From: Paramuribaculum sp. | Lineage (GTDB): Bacteria > Bacteroidota > Bacteroidia > Bacteroidales > Muribaculaceae | DNA: 9,908 nt | Assembly: GCA_029051965.1 (NCBI GenBank) | Contig: JAIDJZ010000246.1 | Span: 1 to 9,908, forward strand | Direction: 5' to 3' | Shown here: piece after piece, positions 1 through 6,897 of the stretch | Layout of the letters: every line of letters begins with the position of its first letter | How positions within the stretch are numbered: the stretch's first letter is position 1 | Position numbers and translations under genes: made by a program | The notes under the pieces: generated by a model | Database searches by the model: none | What the model was told of the DNA's origin: nothing | The model's input: only the letters and a program-made list of their open reading frames with translations

Positions 1-526
1 TATCGGTGTCGTGATCGGCCACGAAATGACCCACGGCTTCGACGACCAGGGACGCAACTTCGACGCAGCCGGCAACGTGGTCAACTGGTGGACCGACGAA
101 GACACAAAAGCCTTCTCAGAGATGACCAAAGGCCTCGGCGCCCAGTTTGACGCCGTTGAAGTGCTTCCGGGACTTTTCGCCAACGGAACCTACACAATGG
201 GCGAAAACATCGCTGACCAGGGCGGTCTCCGCGTTGCCATGACAGCCTTCCTCGACTCACAGAAAAAGAAAGGTGTCGATGTTGAAAACGTGACTATCGA
301 CGGTCTGACTCCCTTCCAGGTCTTCTATCTGAACTATGCCAACCTCTGGGGCCAGAACATCCGCGAAGAAGCAATCCGCTCGCTGACAACAGGCGACGTG
401 CACTCGCTCGGCGAAAACCGTGTCAATGTGACCCTCCGCAACCTCGAGCCCTTCTTCAAGGCATTCCAGATCAAAGAGGGAGATCCCTTGTTCCGCCCCG
501 AATCAGAACGCGTGATCATCTGGTAA
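1..526 (+). CDS. M13 family zinc metallopeptidase (neprilysin/PepO type), C-terminal part
   Basis: This is the 3' end of a gene whose start lies left of the window; 174 residues are visible in the frame beginning at base 2. The M13 zinc site is intact: HEMTH at bases 20-34 supplies two zinc-binding histidines and the catalytic glutamate. GENIAD at about 200-217 supplies the third zinc ligand (Glu, codon 203-205) and the supporting Asp (215-217). Farther on, VHSLGENR places a His and an Arg six residues apart (codons 401-403 and 419-421), as in the neprilysin substrate-binding pair. The protein ends in RVIIW, close to the C-terminal RVxxW usual for the family. M13 enzymes are normally about 650-700 residues, so roughly a quarter is seen here. 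Bacterial members are usually exported oligopeptidases of the periplasm or cell surface; the export signal, if any, is outside the window. The gene is followed by its own terminator, so it is not part of the efflux operon. Confidence 0.96.
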   Translation, partial: IGVVIGHEMTHGFDDQGRNFDAAGNVVNWWTDEDTKAFSEMTKGLGAQFDAVEVLPGLFANGTYTMGENIADQGGLRVAMTAFLDSQKKKGVDVENVTIDGLTPFQVFYLNYANLWGQNIREEAIRSLTTGDVHSLGENRVNVTLRNLEPFFKAFQIKEGDPLFRPESERVIIW

Positions 527-560
527 TCCCTCTCGGAAGTCAACCGACTCCCCCCCCACA

Positions 561-598
561 ACGGACCCGGCGCCCCAATGGCCCGGGTCCGTTTTTTT
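561..598 (+). terminator. Intrinsic terminator of the M13 peptidase gene
   Basis: A perfect 10-bp GC-rich stem (ACGGACCCGG at 561-570 with CCGGGTCCGT at 583-592) and a 12-nt loop are followed at once by seven T residues (592-598). It sits 34 bases after the peptidase stop codon and is a textbook rho-independent terminator. It isolates the peptidase gene from the efflux operon. Confidence 0.93.
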
Positions 599-684
599 GT
601 CTGTCACGCTGCCACAGGGGTGGATGAGGGCGAGGGGCAAGGGGCTCGCTGTCAATAGTAAATAAAGTTTAAAGGTGCGCTTTT

Positions 685-706
685 TATGACATATGTCATA
701 TATGAC
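685..706. promoter_or_regulatory. Candidate operator: three TATGAC half-sites upstream of the efflux operon
   Basis: TATGACATATGTCATA (685-700) is a perfect 16-bp palindrome. A further TATGAC at 701-706 makes GTCATATATGAC (695-706) a second perfect palindrome that shares the middle arm. The order is therefore TATGAC, ATAT, GTCATA, TATGAC. The block ends 15 bases before the -7 box and covers the place where the -33 element should be, which is poor in TTG. This arrangement suggests a dimeric regulator of the efflux operon, either a repressor covering -33 or an activator replacing it. No regulator gene is visible in the window, so the binding protein is unknown. Confidence 0.6.
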
Positions 707-721
707 TGCGCAATTTGTTGG

Positions 722-729
722 TAATTTTG
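722..729 (+). promoter_or_regulatory. Bacteroidota -7 promoter box of the efflux operon
   Basis: TAATTTTG matches the Bacteroidota primary sigma factor -7 consensus TAnnTTTG. No good TTTG or TTG -33 element lies about 19-21 bases upstream; that space is taken by the TATGAC half-sites. A transcript from here would start near base 735 and have a leader of about 85 nt. The site lies in an AT-rich dip between the terminator and the first efflux gene. Confidence 0.6.
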
Positions 730-733
730 CAGT

Positions 734-761
734 TGGTTTGGTAGGACTATTTGCCAAACCG
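734..761 (+). promoter_or_regulatory. Hairpin at the predicted 5' end of the efflux mRNA
   Basis: GGTTTGG at 735-741 pairs perfectly with CCAAACC at 754-760. A T-G wobble outside (734/761) and one wobble plus one A-T pair inside extend the stem. The loop is about 8 nt. The stem would start almost exactly at the transcription start predicted from the -7 box, so it could protect the mRNA 5' end or act in leader control. It has no T tract and is not a terminator. Confidence 0.45.
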
Positions 762-819
762 CATCAACAAACAACACAATAGATTAACAACCAGATTTTT
801 AAGGTAAGAAAACTAAATA

Positions 820-2070
820 ATGACAAGATTGAAAGAAATGAACCGTAATGTGCTGAAATCAGCGTCGGCAATAGCTCTCGGCGCTGTAATGACCATGACA
901 GTGACATCATGCGGCTCCAAGCAAGAGCAGATGCAGATGCCCGACCCGCAGATTGCAGTGATGCAAGTGAACCCGTCGAACGCCCACAACTCAATCGAAT
1001 ATCCGGCGCTCATCAAGGGTAAGACAGACATTGAAATCCGTCCCCAGATTTCCGGATTCATCACAAAGGTACACGTAGACGAAGGTCAGCACGTGAAAAA
1101 AGGCCAGACACTTTTCACCATCGACCAGGTCTCATATGAAGCGGCTCTCCGTCAGGCCCAGAGCTCTGTCGCCAACGCAAAAGCCGCTGTAAACGCAGCA
1201 AAAACCCGTGTTTCGACCGCAAAGATGACAGCGGACACAAAACGCGATCTTCTCAATAAGAACATCATCAGCCAGTTTGAATATCAGGTAGCCGACAATG
1301 ATCTTCAGTCGGCTCAGGCTGCTCTTGCACAGGCTGAGGCAGCTCTTGCACAGGCCAATTCCCAGGTGACAATCGCCCAGAAGAATCTGGCCTACACAGT
1401 CGTGACCGCTCCGAGCGACGGTGTTGTCGGTTCGATTCCGAGCCGCGAGGGTTCGCTTGCGTCGCCCTCTTCGGCCCAGCCTCTGACAACGATCTCAGAC
1501 AATTCGGAAATCTATGCCTACTTCTCGCTGACCGAGAAGGATCTTCTCGACATGACCGACGGCGGCCAGCGCTCGCTCGTACAGGCCATCGAGGCGATGC
1601 CTGAGGTCTCGCTCAAGCTTGCCAACGGCAACGAATATCCGATCAAGGGTAAGGTTGCTACGGTCAACGGTCTGATCGACACTTCGACAGGTGCGGCCAG
1701 CGTGCGTGCCCTCTTCAACAACCCGAGCGGAATGCTCCGCAGCGGCAGCACCGGCAGCGTCATCATTCCGGTCAACACGCCCGATGCGATGGTCATCCCC
1801 CAGAAGGCCACGTATGAGGTTCAGGACCGTCGCTTTGTCTATGTTGTCAACGACAGCAACAAGGTCGCAAGTGTTCCTGTGACCGTTCTCGAGATTTCCG
1901 ACGGACAGAATTTCGTTGTCACTTCAGGTCTCAAGGCAGGCGACCGCATTGCGATCGAAGGCGTAGGCTCGAAGCTCAAGGACGGAATGAAGATCACTCC
2001 CGTCGATGCCGCTTCCCAGCCCCAGCGCGCAGCAGCCGCAGCAGCCGGCCAGGCTCCCGCAGCAAAATAA
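820..2070 (+). CDS. RND efflux periplasmic adaptor subunit (membrane fusion protein, AcrA/MexA family), lipoprotein
   Basis: This is the periplasmic adaptor that couples the inner-membrane RND pump to the outer-membrane channel. The 416-residue protein begins with a lipoprotein signal: a hydrophobic stretch at about residues 14-28 and lipobox VTSC with the lipidated Cys at 31. The lipoyl-like half-motif at 71-102 (PQISGFITKVHVDEGQHVKKG) is followed by a long Ala/Gln-rich alpha-hairpin at about 104-190. The second lipoyl half (TVVTAPSDGVVG, 193-204), the beta-barrel (about 205-320) and a membrane-proximal domain follow. The last includes GLKAGDRIAIEGVGSKLKDG at 370-389, as in the family. The tail is low-complexity and Ala-rich. 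Met1 at 820 has A-rich sequence before it; Met7 at 838 is an equally plausible start and keeps the signal peptide. It is the first gene of the operon, 107 bases before the pump gene. A one-heptad tandem duplication lies in the hairpin. Confidence 0.96.
   Translation: MTRLKEMNRNVLKSASAIALGAVMTMTVTSCGSKQEQMQMPDPQIAVMQVNPSNAHNSIEYPALIKGKTDIEIRPQISGFITKVHVDEGQHVKKGQTLFTIDQVSYEAALRQAQSSVANAKAAVNAAKTRVSTAKMTADTKRDLLNKNIISQFEYQVADNDLQSAQAALAQAEAALAQANSQVTIAQKNLAYTVVTAPSDGVVGSIPSREGSLASPSSAQPLTTISDNSEIYAYFSLTEKDLLDMTDGGQRSLVQAIEAMPEVSLKLANGNEYPIKGKVATVNGLIDTSTGAASVRALFNNPSGMLRSGSTGSVIIPVNTPDAMVIPQKATYEVQDRRFVYVVNDSNKVASVPVTVLEISDGQNFVVTSGLKAGDRIAIEGVGSKLKDGMKITPVDAASQPQRAAAAAAGQAPAAK
1318..1359 (+). 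repeat. 21-bp tandem duplication encoding one coiled-coil heptad in the adaptor
   Basis: Two adjacent 21-base units (1318-1338 and 1339-1359) encode AALAQAE and AALAQAN, residues 167-173 and 174-180. The units agree at 17 of 21 bases and share an exact 14-base core, GCTCTTGCACAGGC. Seven residues is exactly one heptad, so the duplication lengthens the descending helix of the alpha-hairpin without breaking its packing register. Confidence 0.75.
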
Positions 2071-2084
2071 GTTCTTCTCCCGGA

Positions 2085-2115
2085 CAGACAGCCCAACCGC
2101 TCTCCCGGCTGACTG
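2085..2115 (+). repeat. Weak imperfect hairpin in the adaptor-pump spacer
   Basis: CAGACAGCC (2085-2093) can pair with GGCTGACTG (2107-2115) with one mismatch and a 13-nt loop. No T tract follows. It could tune the ratio of adaptor to pump by partial processing, but it may equally be chance. Nothing else stands out in this spacer. Confidence 0.25.
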
Positions 2116-2177
2116 CCAACCAAACAACAACCAATCCTCAACAAAACTTCACCTTTTCATCTTGAAGTGATTCAATT

Positions 2178-5100
2178 ATGAAATTAGATACATTTATCAA
2201 TCGGCCGGTGCTCTCGACGGTGATCTCGATCTTCATCGTCCTCTTCGGTATCATCGGACTGGTATCGCTTCCGATCACCCAGTTTCCGGACATAGCACCG
2301 CCAACAATCCAGGTATCAACCACCTATCAGGGTGCAAACGCCCAGGCTGTGCTCAACTCCGTGATCGCACCTCTTGAAGAATCGATCAACGGAGCAGAAG
2401 GCATGACCTACATGGAATCGACCGCAACCAACACCGGTTCGGCCACTATCAATGTCTACTTCGAGCAGGGTTTCGACCCCGACATGGCAGCTGTCGACGT
2501 GCAGAACCGTGTGGCTAAAGCACAGAGCCTTCTGCCTGCCGAAGTAACCAAGGTCGGAGTGCTCACACAGAAGCGCCAGACCTCAATGCTTGTCGGTGTG
2601 AACCTCTACGACGCCTCGGGAAAATATTCCGAAGACTTCGTGGAAAACTATATGAAGATCAACATCGTGCCGCAGATGCAGCGTATTTCCGGCGTCGGCG
2701 ACGTGATGGTGATGGGTGCCGACTATTCGATGCGTATCTGGCTGAAGCCGGATGTGATGGCTCAATATCATCTCGAACCGTCGGACATCACGATGGCACT
2801 TGCCGAACAGAACATCGAGGCTGCTCCGGGTGCATTCGGCGAACAGGGCAACCAGAGTTTCCAGTATATCATGCGCTACAAAGGACGTCTTGTCACACAG
2901 GAGCAGTTCGAGGACATCGTTGTCCGCGCCAACAGCAATGGCGAAGTGCTCCGTCTGAAGGATGTTGCCGAAATAAAGCTCGGACGTATGACCTACGGTT
3001 TCCACGGCGCTCTCAACGGACACACCGGCGTCACTGCAATCGTGTTCCAGACCGCCGGATCAAACGCAACCAAGATCATCGAAGACTGTCTTTCGTTCGT
3101 AGACCAGATAAAGAAAGATCTTCCGGATGGGCTTGAGATCGCTATCCCGATGAACAACAACGACTTCCTCTATGCGTCGATCCATCATGTGATCCAGACC
3201 CTTATCGAGGCGTTCATCCTTGTGTTCTTCGTGGTCTACATCTTCCTTCAGGACATCCGTTCGACAATCATTCCGGCCATCGCGATTCCGGTGGCGCTTA
3301 TCGGTACGTTCTTCGGAATGAAGCTGATCGGATTCTCGATCAACCTCATCACCCTTTCCGCACTCGTGCTTGCGATCGCGATTGTGGTCGACGACGCGAT
3401 TGTGGTCGTCGAGGCGGTCCACGCCAAGCTCGACGTTGGCTACAAGAATGCGCGCAAAGCCTCTATTGACGCGATGAACGAAATCGGCGGCGCTATCGTT
3501 TCGATCACGCTCGTCATGATGCTCGTGTTCATTCCGGTGTCGTTCATGTCGGGAACTTCGGGTGTGTTCTACCAGCAGTTCGGTCTGACGATGGCCATCG
3601 CCATCGGACTTTCGGCGATCAACGCGCTTACGCTTTCGCCGGCACTCTGCGCCGTGTTCCTCAAACCCCACGACGAGACCCACGGCGACAAGAAGCGCAA
3701 TGTCGTGCAGAGATTCCACATGTGGTTCAACACGTTCTATGATGCCCGTCTCGAAGGCTATAAAAAGGGCGTAAACTTCTTCATCCGCCACAAAGTCTCT
3801 TCGTTTGTCATCGTGGCCATAGCTATTGTCACGCTTGTGTTGCTCATGCGCCGCACACCGACCGCTCTCGTCCCCAACGAAGACACTGGAACGATCTTCT
3901 GCATGGTCGACATGCCTCCGGGCACCTCTCAGGAGCGTACCGGCAAGGTACTCGCTCAGGTCGATTCGATCATGGCAAAAATTCCGGCAATCGAAACCCG
4001 CACAATGATCGACGGCTATTCGTTTATCGCCGGACAGGGTGCGACCTACGGAACATTCATCGTCAAGCTCAAGGACTGGGCCGAACGCGGAAAAGACGAA
4101 AGCTCCGACGCGATCATCGGTCAGCTCTACGCGCTGACAGGTCAGTACATAAAGGATGGCCGCGTCATGATCTTCGCGCCGCCGATGATCTCGGGTTATT
4201 CGATGACCAACGGTTTCGAAATCAAGATGCAGGACAAGACCGGCGGCGACATCAACGAATTCTTCACCGTTGTCCAGACATTCCTCGGCGCGCTCAACCA
4301 GCAGCCTGAGATCCAGATGGCCTACACGACATTCAACCCGACATTCCCGCAGTATCTCGTCGACGTCGACGCAGCCAAGTGCAAACAGGCCGGTCTGTCG
4401 CCTTCGACCGTACTGTCTACGCTCCAGGGGTACTACGGAGGTCTTTATGTCTCGAACTTCAACCGTTTCGGTAAGCTCTACCGCGTGATGATGCAGGCTT
4501 CGCCCGAGGCCCGTGTATCGCCTGAAACGCTCAACAACATCAAGATCAGAAACGGAGCCGAAATGGCGCCGATCTCCAACTTCGTCAAGCTGACCCGCGT
4601 CTACGGTCCTGACCTTCTGAACCGTTTCAATATGTTCCAGTCGATCTCAGTCAACGGATCGCCGAAGCCGGGCTATTCGTCGGGCGACGCCCTCGCGGCA
4701 ATCGAACGCGTAGCCAACGAAATGCTTCCGCAGGGCTACGGCTACGAATATGCCGGTATGACGCGCGAGGAAGCTTCTTCGTCGGGCAACCAGACCGCCA
4801 TCATCTTCGGTCTCTGTCTGCTCTTCGTCTACCTCCTTCTGTCGGCCCAGTATGAAAGCTACATGCTTCCGTTCGCCGTGATCCTTTCGATTCCGTTCGG
4901 TCTTATGGGAACATTCATCTTCGCCGACCTGCGCGACATCTCGAACAATATCTATCTCCAGATCGCGCTTATCATGCTTATCGGTCTTCTGGCCAAGAAC
5001 GCCATCCTCATCGTTGAGTTCGCGCTCGAACGCCGCCGCACCGGCATGTCGATCGCCAAAGCAGCCGTCGATGGCGCTGCAGCCCGTCTGCGCCCGATCC

Positions 5101-5351
5101 TCATGACCTCGCTCGCCTTGATCATCGGTCTGTTGCCTATGATGTATGCCAGCGGTGTGGGTGCCAACGGAAACAAGGCCCTCGGCACAGGTTCGGTCGG
5201 AGGTATGCTCATCGGTATGATCTTCCAGATCTTCCTTGTTCCGGCACTGTTTGTGACCTTCCAGATCATTCAGGAAAAGATCACACCGCTCAAATGGGTC
5301 GACACCGACAATGAAGGCATCGAAAACGAGCTGGAGCAGTACTCCAAATAA
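2178..5351 (+). CDS. RND efflux pump, inner-membrane transporter (HAE1/AcrB family)
   Basis: This is the proton-driven inner-membrane pump of the tripartite system; it takes hydrophobic or amphiphilic compounds from the periplasm and membrane. Its 1057 residues match the usual length of about 1,030-1,060. The N terminus MKLDTFINRPVLSTVISI with TM1 and the following LPITQFPDIAPPTIQVSTTYQGA is diagnostic of HAE1 pumps. TM4 carries the paired Asp405-Asp406 (AIVVDDAIVVVEAV) of the proton relay. TM10 has the matching Lys940 (GLLAKNAILIVEFA), followed by LRPILMTS with Arg972 and Thr977. A glycine-rich switch loop, YSFIAGQGATYG (614-625), separates the drug pockets. Two periplasmic halves lie at about 40-335 and 565-870, between six-helix bundles at about 336-560 and 872-1033, plus TM1 and TM7. 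All key residues are present, so it should be active. The substrate cannot be read from sequence. It sits 107 bases after the adaptor and 41 before the outer-membrane factor. Confidence 0.97.
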   Translation: MKLDTFINRPVLSTVISIFIVLFGIIGLVSLPITQFPDIAPPTIQVSTTYQGANAQAVLNSVIAPLEESINGAEGMTYMESTATNTGSATINVYFEQGFDPDMAAVDVQNRVAKAQSLLPAEVTKVGVLTQKRQTSMLVGVNLYDASGKYSEDFVENYMKINIVPQMQRISGVGDVMVMGADYSMRIWLKPDVMAQYHLEPSDITMALAEQNIEAAPGAFGEQGNQSFQYIMRYKGRLVTQEQFEDIVVRANSNGEVLRLKDVAEIKLGRMTYGFHGALNGHTGVTAIVFQTAGSNATKIIEDCLSFVDQIKKDLPDGLEIAIPMNNNDFLYASIHHVIQTLIEAFILVFFVVYIFLQDIRSTIIPAIAIPVALIGTFFGMKLIGFSINLITLSALVLAIAIVVDDAIVVVEAVHAKLDVGYKNARKASIDAMNEIGGAIVSITLVMMLVFIPVSFMSGTSGVFYQQFGLTMAIAIGLSAINALTLSPALCAVFLKPHDETHGDKKRNVVQRFHMWFNTFYDARLEGYKKGVNFFIRHKVSSFVIVAIAIVTLVLLMRRTPTALVPNEDTGTIFCMVDMPPGTSQERTGKVLAQVDSIMAKIPAIETRTMIDGYSFIAGQGATYGTFIVKLKDWAERGKDESSDAIIGQLYALTGQYIKDGRVMIFAPPMISGYSMTNGFEIKMQDKTGGDINEFFTVVQTFLGALNQQPEIQMAYTTFNPTFPQYLVDVDAAKCKQAGLSPSTVLSTLQGYYGGLYVSNFNRFGKLYRVMMQASPEARVSPETLNNIKIRNGAEMAPISNFVKLTRVYGPDLLNRFNMFQSISVNGSPKPGYSSGDALAAIERVANEMLPQGYGYEYAGMTREEASSSGNQTAIIFGLCLLFVYLLLSAQYESYMLPFAVILSIPFGLMGTFIFADLRDISNNIYLQIALIMLIGLLAKNAILIVEFALERRRTGMSIAKAAVDGAAARLRPILMTSLALIIGLLPMMYASGVGANGNKALGTGSVGGMLIGMIFQIFLVPALFVTFQIIQEKITPLKWVDTDNEGIENELEQYSK

Positions 5352-5392
5352 CCAAAGAAAACAACAAACATCACTCTGACGCGATTCAACAA

Positions 5393-6790
5393 ATGAAAAC
5401 TCGCAAGACAATCATAGCTGCATCAGCCCTGGCCATTTCGATGGCCGGGCTCAGCAGCTGTAACATATATAAAAAATACGAGACTCCCGACTCGACGGCA
5501 CTCACCGCCGAATATAAAAAGGCTCTTGAATCGGAAATCGATTCGACCGCTTTCGGGAATCTGCGCTGGCAGGAAGTCTTCACCGACCCGACTCTCGCCT
5601 CGCTCATTCAGCAGGCTCTGGACAACAACACAAACCTTAAGAACGCAAAGCTGAACGTCGACATAGCCCACGCCCAGCTCAAAGGCGCCAAACTGGCCTA
5701 TCTGCCTTCGGTGGCTCTCGCTCCGAGCGGACAGGGCAGCAAATTCTTCACCGATCCCTCGCAGAACATGTCGTGGGGCTACAATATCCCGCTCGCTGTC
5801 AGCTGGGAGATCGACGTCTTCGCCAAGCTTCTCAACGGCAAGCGAGGTGCCCAGGCTGCCTACGAACAGAGCGAAGCCTACCGACAGGCCACACGCTCGC
5901 AGATCATCTCGTCTGTCGCCACCTGCTACTACACGATCGCAATGCTTCAGTCGCAGCTTGAAACGAGCCAGTCGACAGCCAAGCTCTGGGAAGAAAGCGT
6001 CCAGACTATGAAAGATCTCAAGGAGGCAGGCCGACTGACGGAAGTGGCTGTAGTCCAGAGCGAAGCCCAGTACTACGGAATCCTCGCTTCGATCACCGAC
6101 ATCGAAGTGTCGCTCCATGAGATGAACAACACGATGTCGCTTCTTCTCAACGTGATGCCGCAGCGATGGGCAATCCCGTCGTCGGCGACACTCAGCAGCC
6201 CCGCGATCGCACGCGAGGCAATCCCGATGCGCGAACTCGCCTCACGTCCCGACGTGGCCGCTGCCGAACGCAGCCTGGCTGTAGCCTACTACTCGACCAA
6301 CAGCGCCCGCGCAGCCTTCTATCCCGGCCTTTCGATCACAGCCAACGGCGGATTCACCAACATGCTCGGCTCGGCCATCGTCAACCCGGGCAAATTCTTC
6401 ATCAATCTGGCCGGCTCGCTGACCGCTCCCCTCTTCTCGCGCGGACAGAACATTGCCCGTCTCGAAGCCGCAAAAGCCCAGCAGCAGCAGGCGATGAACA
6501 ACTTCGAATATGCCCTGATGAGCGCCAGCGCCGAAGTTTCGGACGCGCTGACCCTCTATGCGAAGAGCGTCGAAAAGAACAAAGCGCTCGAAGTTCAGGC
6601 CTCGAAGCTGTCAAATGCGGTCGACTACACTCAGGAACTGCTCAAGCTCGGCTCCTACGGCACAACCTATCTCGATGTGCTGACGGCCCAGCAGGGTCTG
6701 CTGCAGGCCCAGATCTCGTCGATCACTGCTCTTAACGCTCAGAACCGCGCGCTCATCAACCTCTACCAGTCACTCGGCGGAGGCCGCTGA
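5393..6790 (+). CDS. RND efflux outer-membrane factor (TolC/OprM/NodT family), lipoprotein
   Basis: This is the outer-membrane channel that completes the pump; it is active as a trimer spanning the outer membrane and periplasm. Its 465 residues start with a lipoprotein signal: MKTRK, a hydrophobic stretch at 7-19, then lipobox LSSC with Cys23. The two outer-membrane efflux repeats are visible. RWQEVFTDPTLASLIQQALDNNTNL (58-82) and VSWEIDVFAK (136-145) belong to the first. ELASRPDVAAAERSLAVAY (281-299), YPGLSITANGGF (310-321) and APLFSRGQNIARLEAAKAQQQQA (345-367) belong to the second. Near the end, YLDVLTAQQGLLQAQ (426-440) and LYQSLGGG (457-464) match the canonical C terminus of NodT-type factors. 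The start codon is the only one that gives an intact signal peptide. With 41 bases to the pump gene it is surely co-transcribed, as the third and last member of the operon. Confidence 0.96.
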   Translation: MKTRKTIIAASALAISMAGLSSCNIYKKYETPDSTALTAEYKKALESEIDSTAFGNLRWQEVFTDPTLASLIQQALDNNTNLKNAKLNVDIAHAQLKGAKLAYLPSVALAPSGQGSKFFTDPSQNMSWGYNIPLAVSWEIDVFAKLLNGKRGAQAAYEQSEAYRQATRSQIISSVATCYYTIAMLQSQLETSQSTAKLWEESVQTMKDLKEAGRLTEVAVVQSEAQYYGILASITDIEVSLHEMNNTMSLLLNVMPQRWAIPSSATLSSPAIAREAIPMRELASRPDVAAAERSLAVAYYSTNSARAAFYPGLSITANGGFTNMLGSAIVNPGKFFINLAGSLTAPLFSRGQNIARLEAAKAQQQQAMNNFEYALMSASAEVSDALTLYAKSVEKNKALEVQASKLSNAVDYTQELLKLGSYGTTYLDVLTAQQGLLQAQISSITALNAQNRALINLYQSLGGGR

Positions 6791-6807
6791 TCGCGCCGGC
6801 CCATCGG

Positions 6808-6847
6808 TTCAGATAAACTTTTCCGGACTCCGGAGAGTTTATCTGAA
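6808..6847. terminator. Long hairpin ending the efflux operon (no U tract)
   Basis: TTCAGATAAACT (6808-6819) pairs perfectly over 12 bp with AGTTTATCTGAA (6836-6847). Inside it, after a small asymmetric bulge, TCCGG (6822-6826) pairs with CCGGA (6830-6834) around a 3-nt loop. It begins 17 bases after the outer-membrane factor stop codon. No run of T follows on either strand, so it may be a weak terminator, an RNA processing or 3'-end stabilising stem, or a protein-binding palindrome. Confidence 0.55.
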
Positions 6848-6897
6848 TATATTCCTTACATCATTCCATATCCAACAATTTAATCACCTCTTTTGCC

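Noticed and set aside
550..557. Run of eight C residues after the peptidase gene as a possible phase-variable tract
   Set aside because: It lies after the stop codon and before the terminator, outside any coding frame or promoter, so length change would have little effect.
503..757. Minus-strand open frame of 84 codons in the terminator and promoter region
   Set aside because: It crosses the intrinsic terminator and the operator region, and its product has no recognisable feature.
2041..2067. Ala-rich end of the adaptor as a possible frameshift or wrong stop
   Set aside because: Low-complexity Ala/Pro/Gln tails are common in Bacteroidota adaptor proteins, and the conserved core ends before it; no alternative frame continues the domain.
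3060..3791. Long minus-strand open frame of 243 codons inside the RND pump gene
   Set aside because: It is a shadow of the pump gene: its product is rich in Asp, Glu, Arg and His without any recognisable domain, a pattern expected from reading GC-rich codons on the opposite strand.
4647..5411. Minus-strand open frame of 254 codons over the end of the pump gene
   Set aside because: Same low-complexity charged composition, full overlap with a well-supported gene and no promoter or family motif.
5423..6118. Minus-strand open frame of 231 codons over the outer-membrane factor gene
   Set aside because: Antisense shadow of a clear TolC/OprM family gene; no motif recognised.
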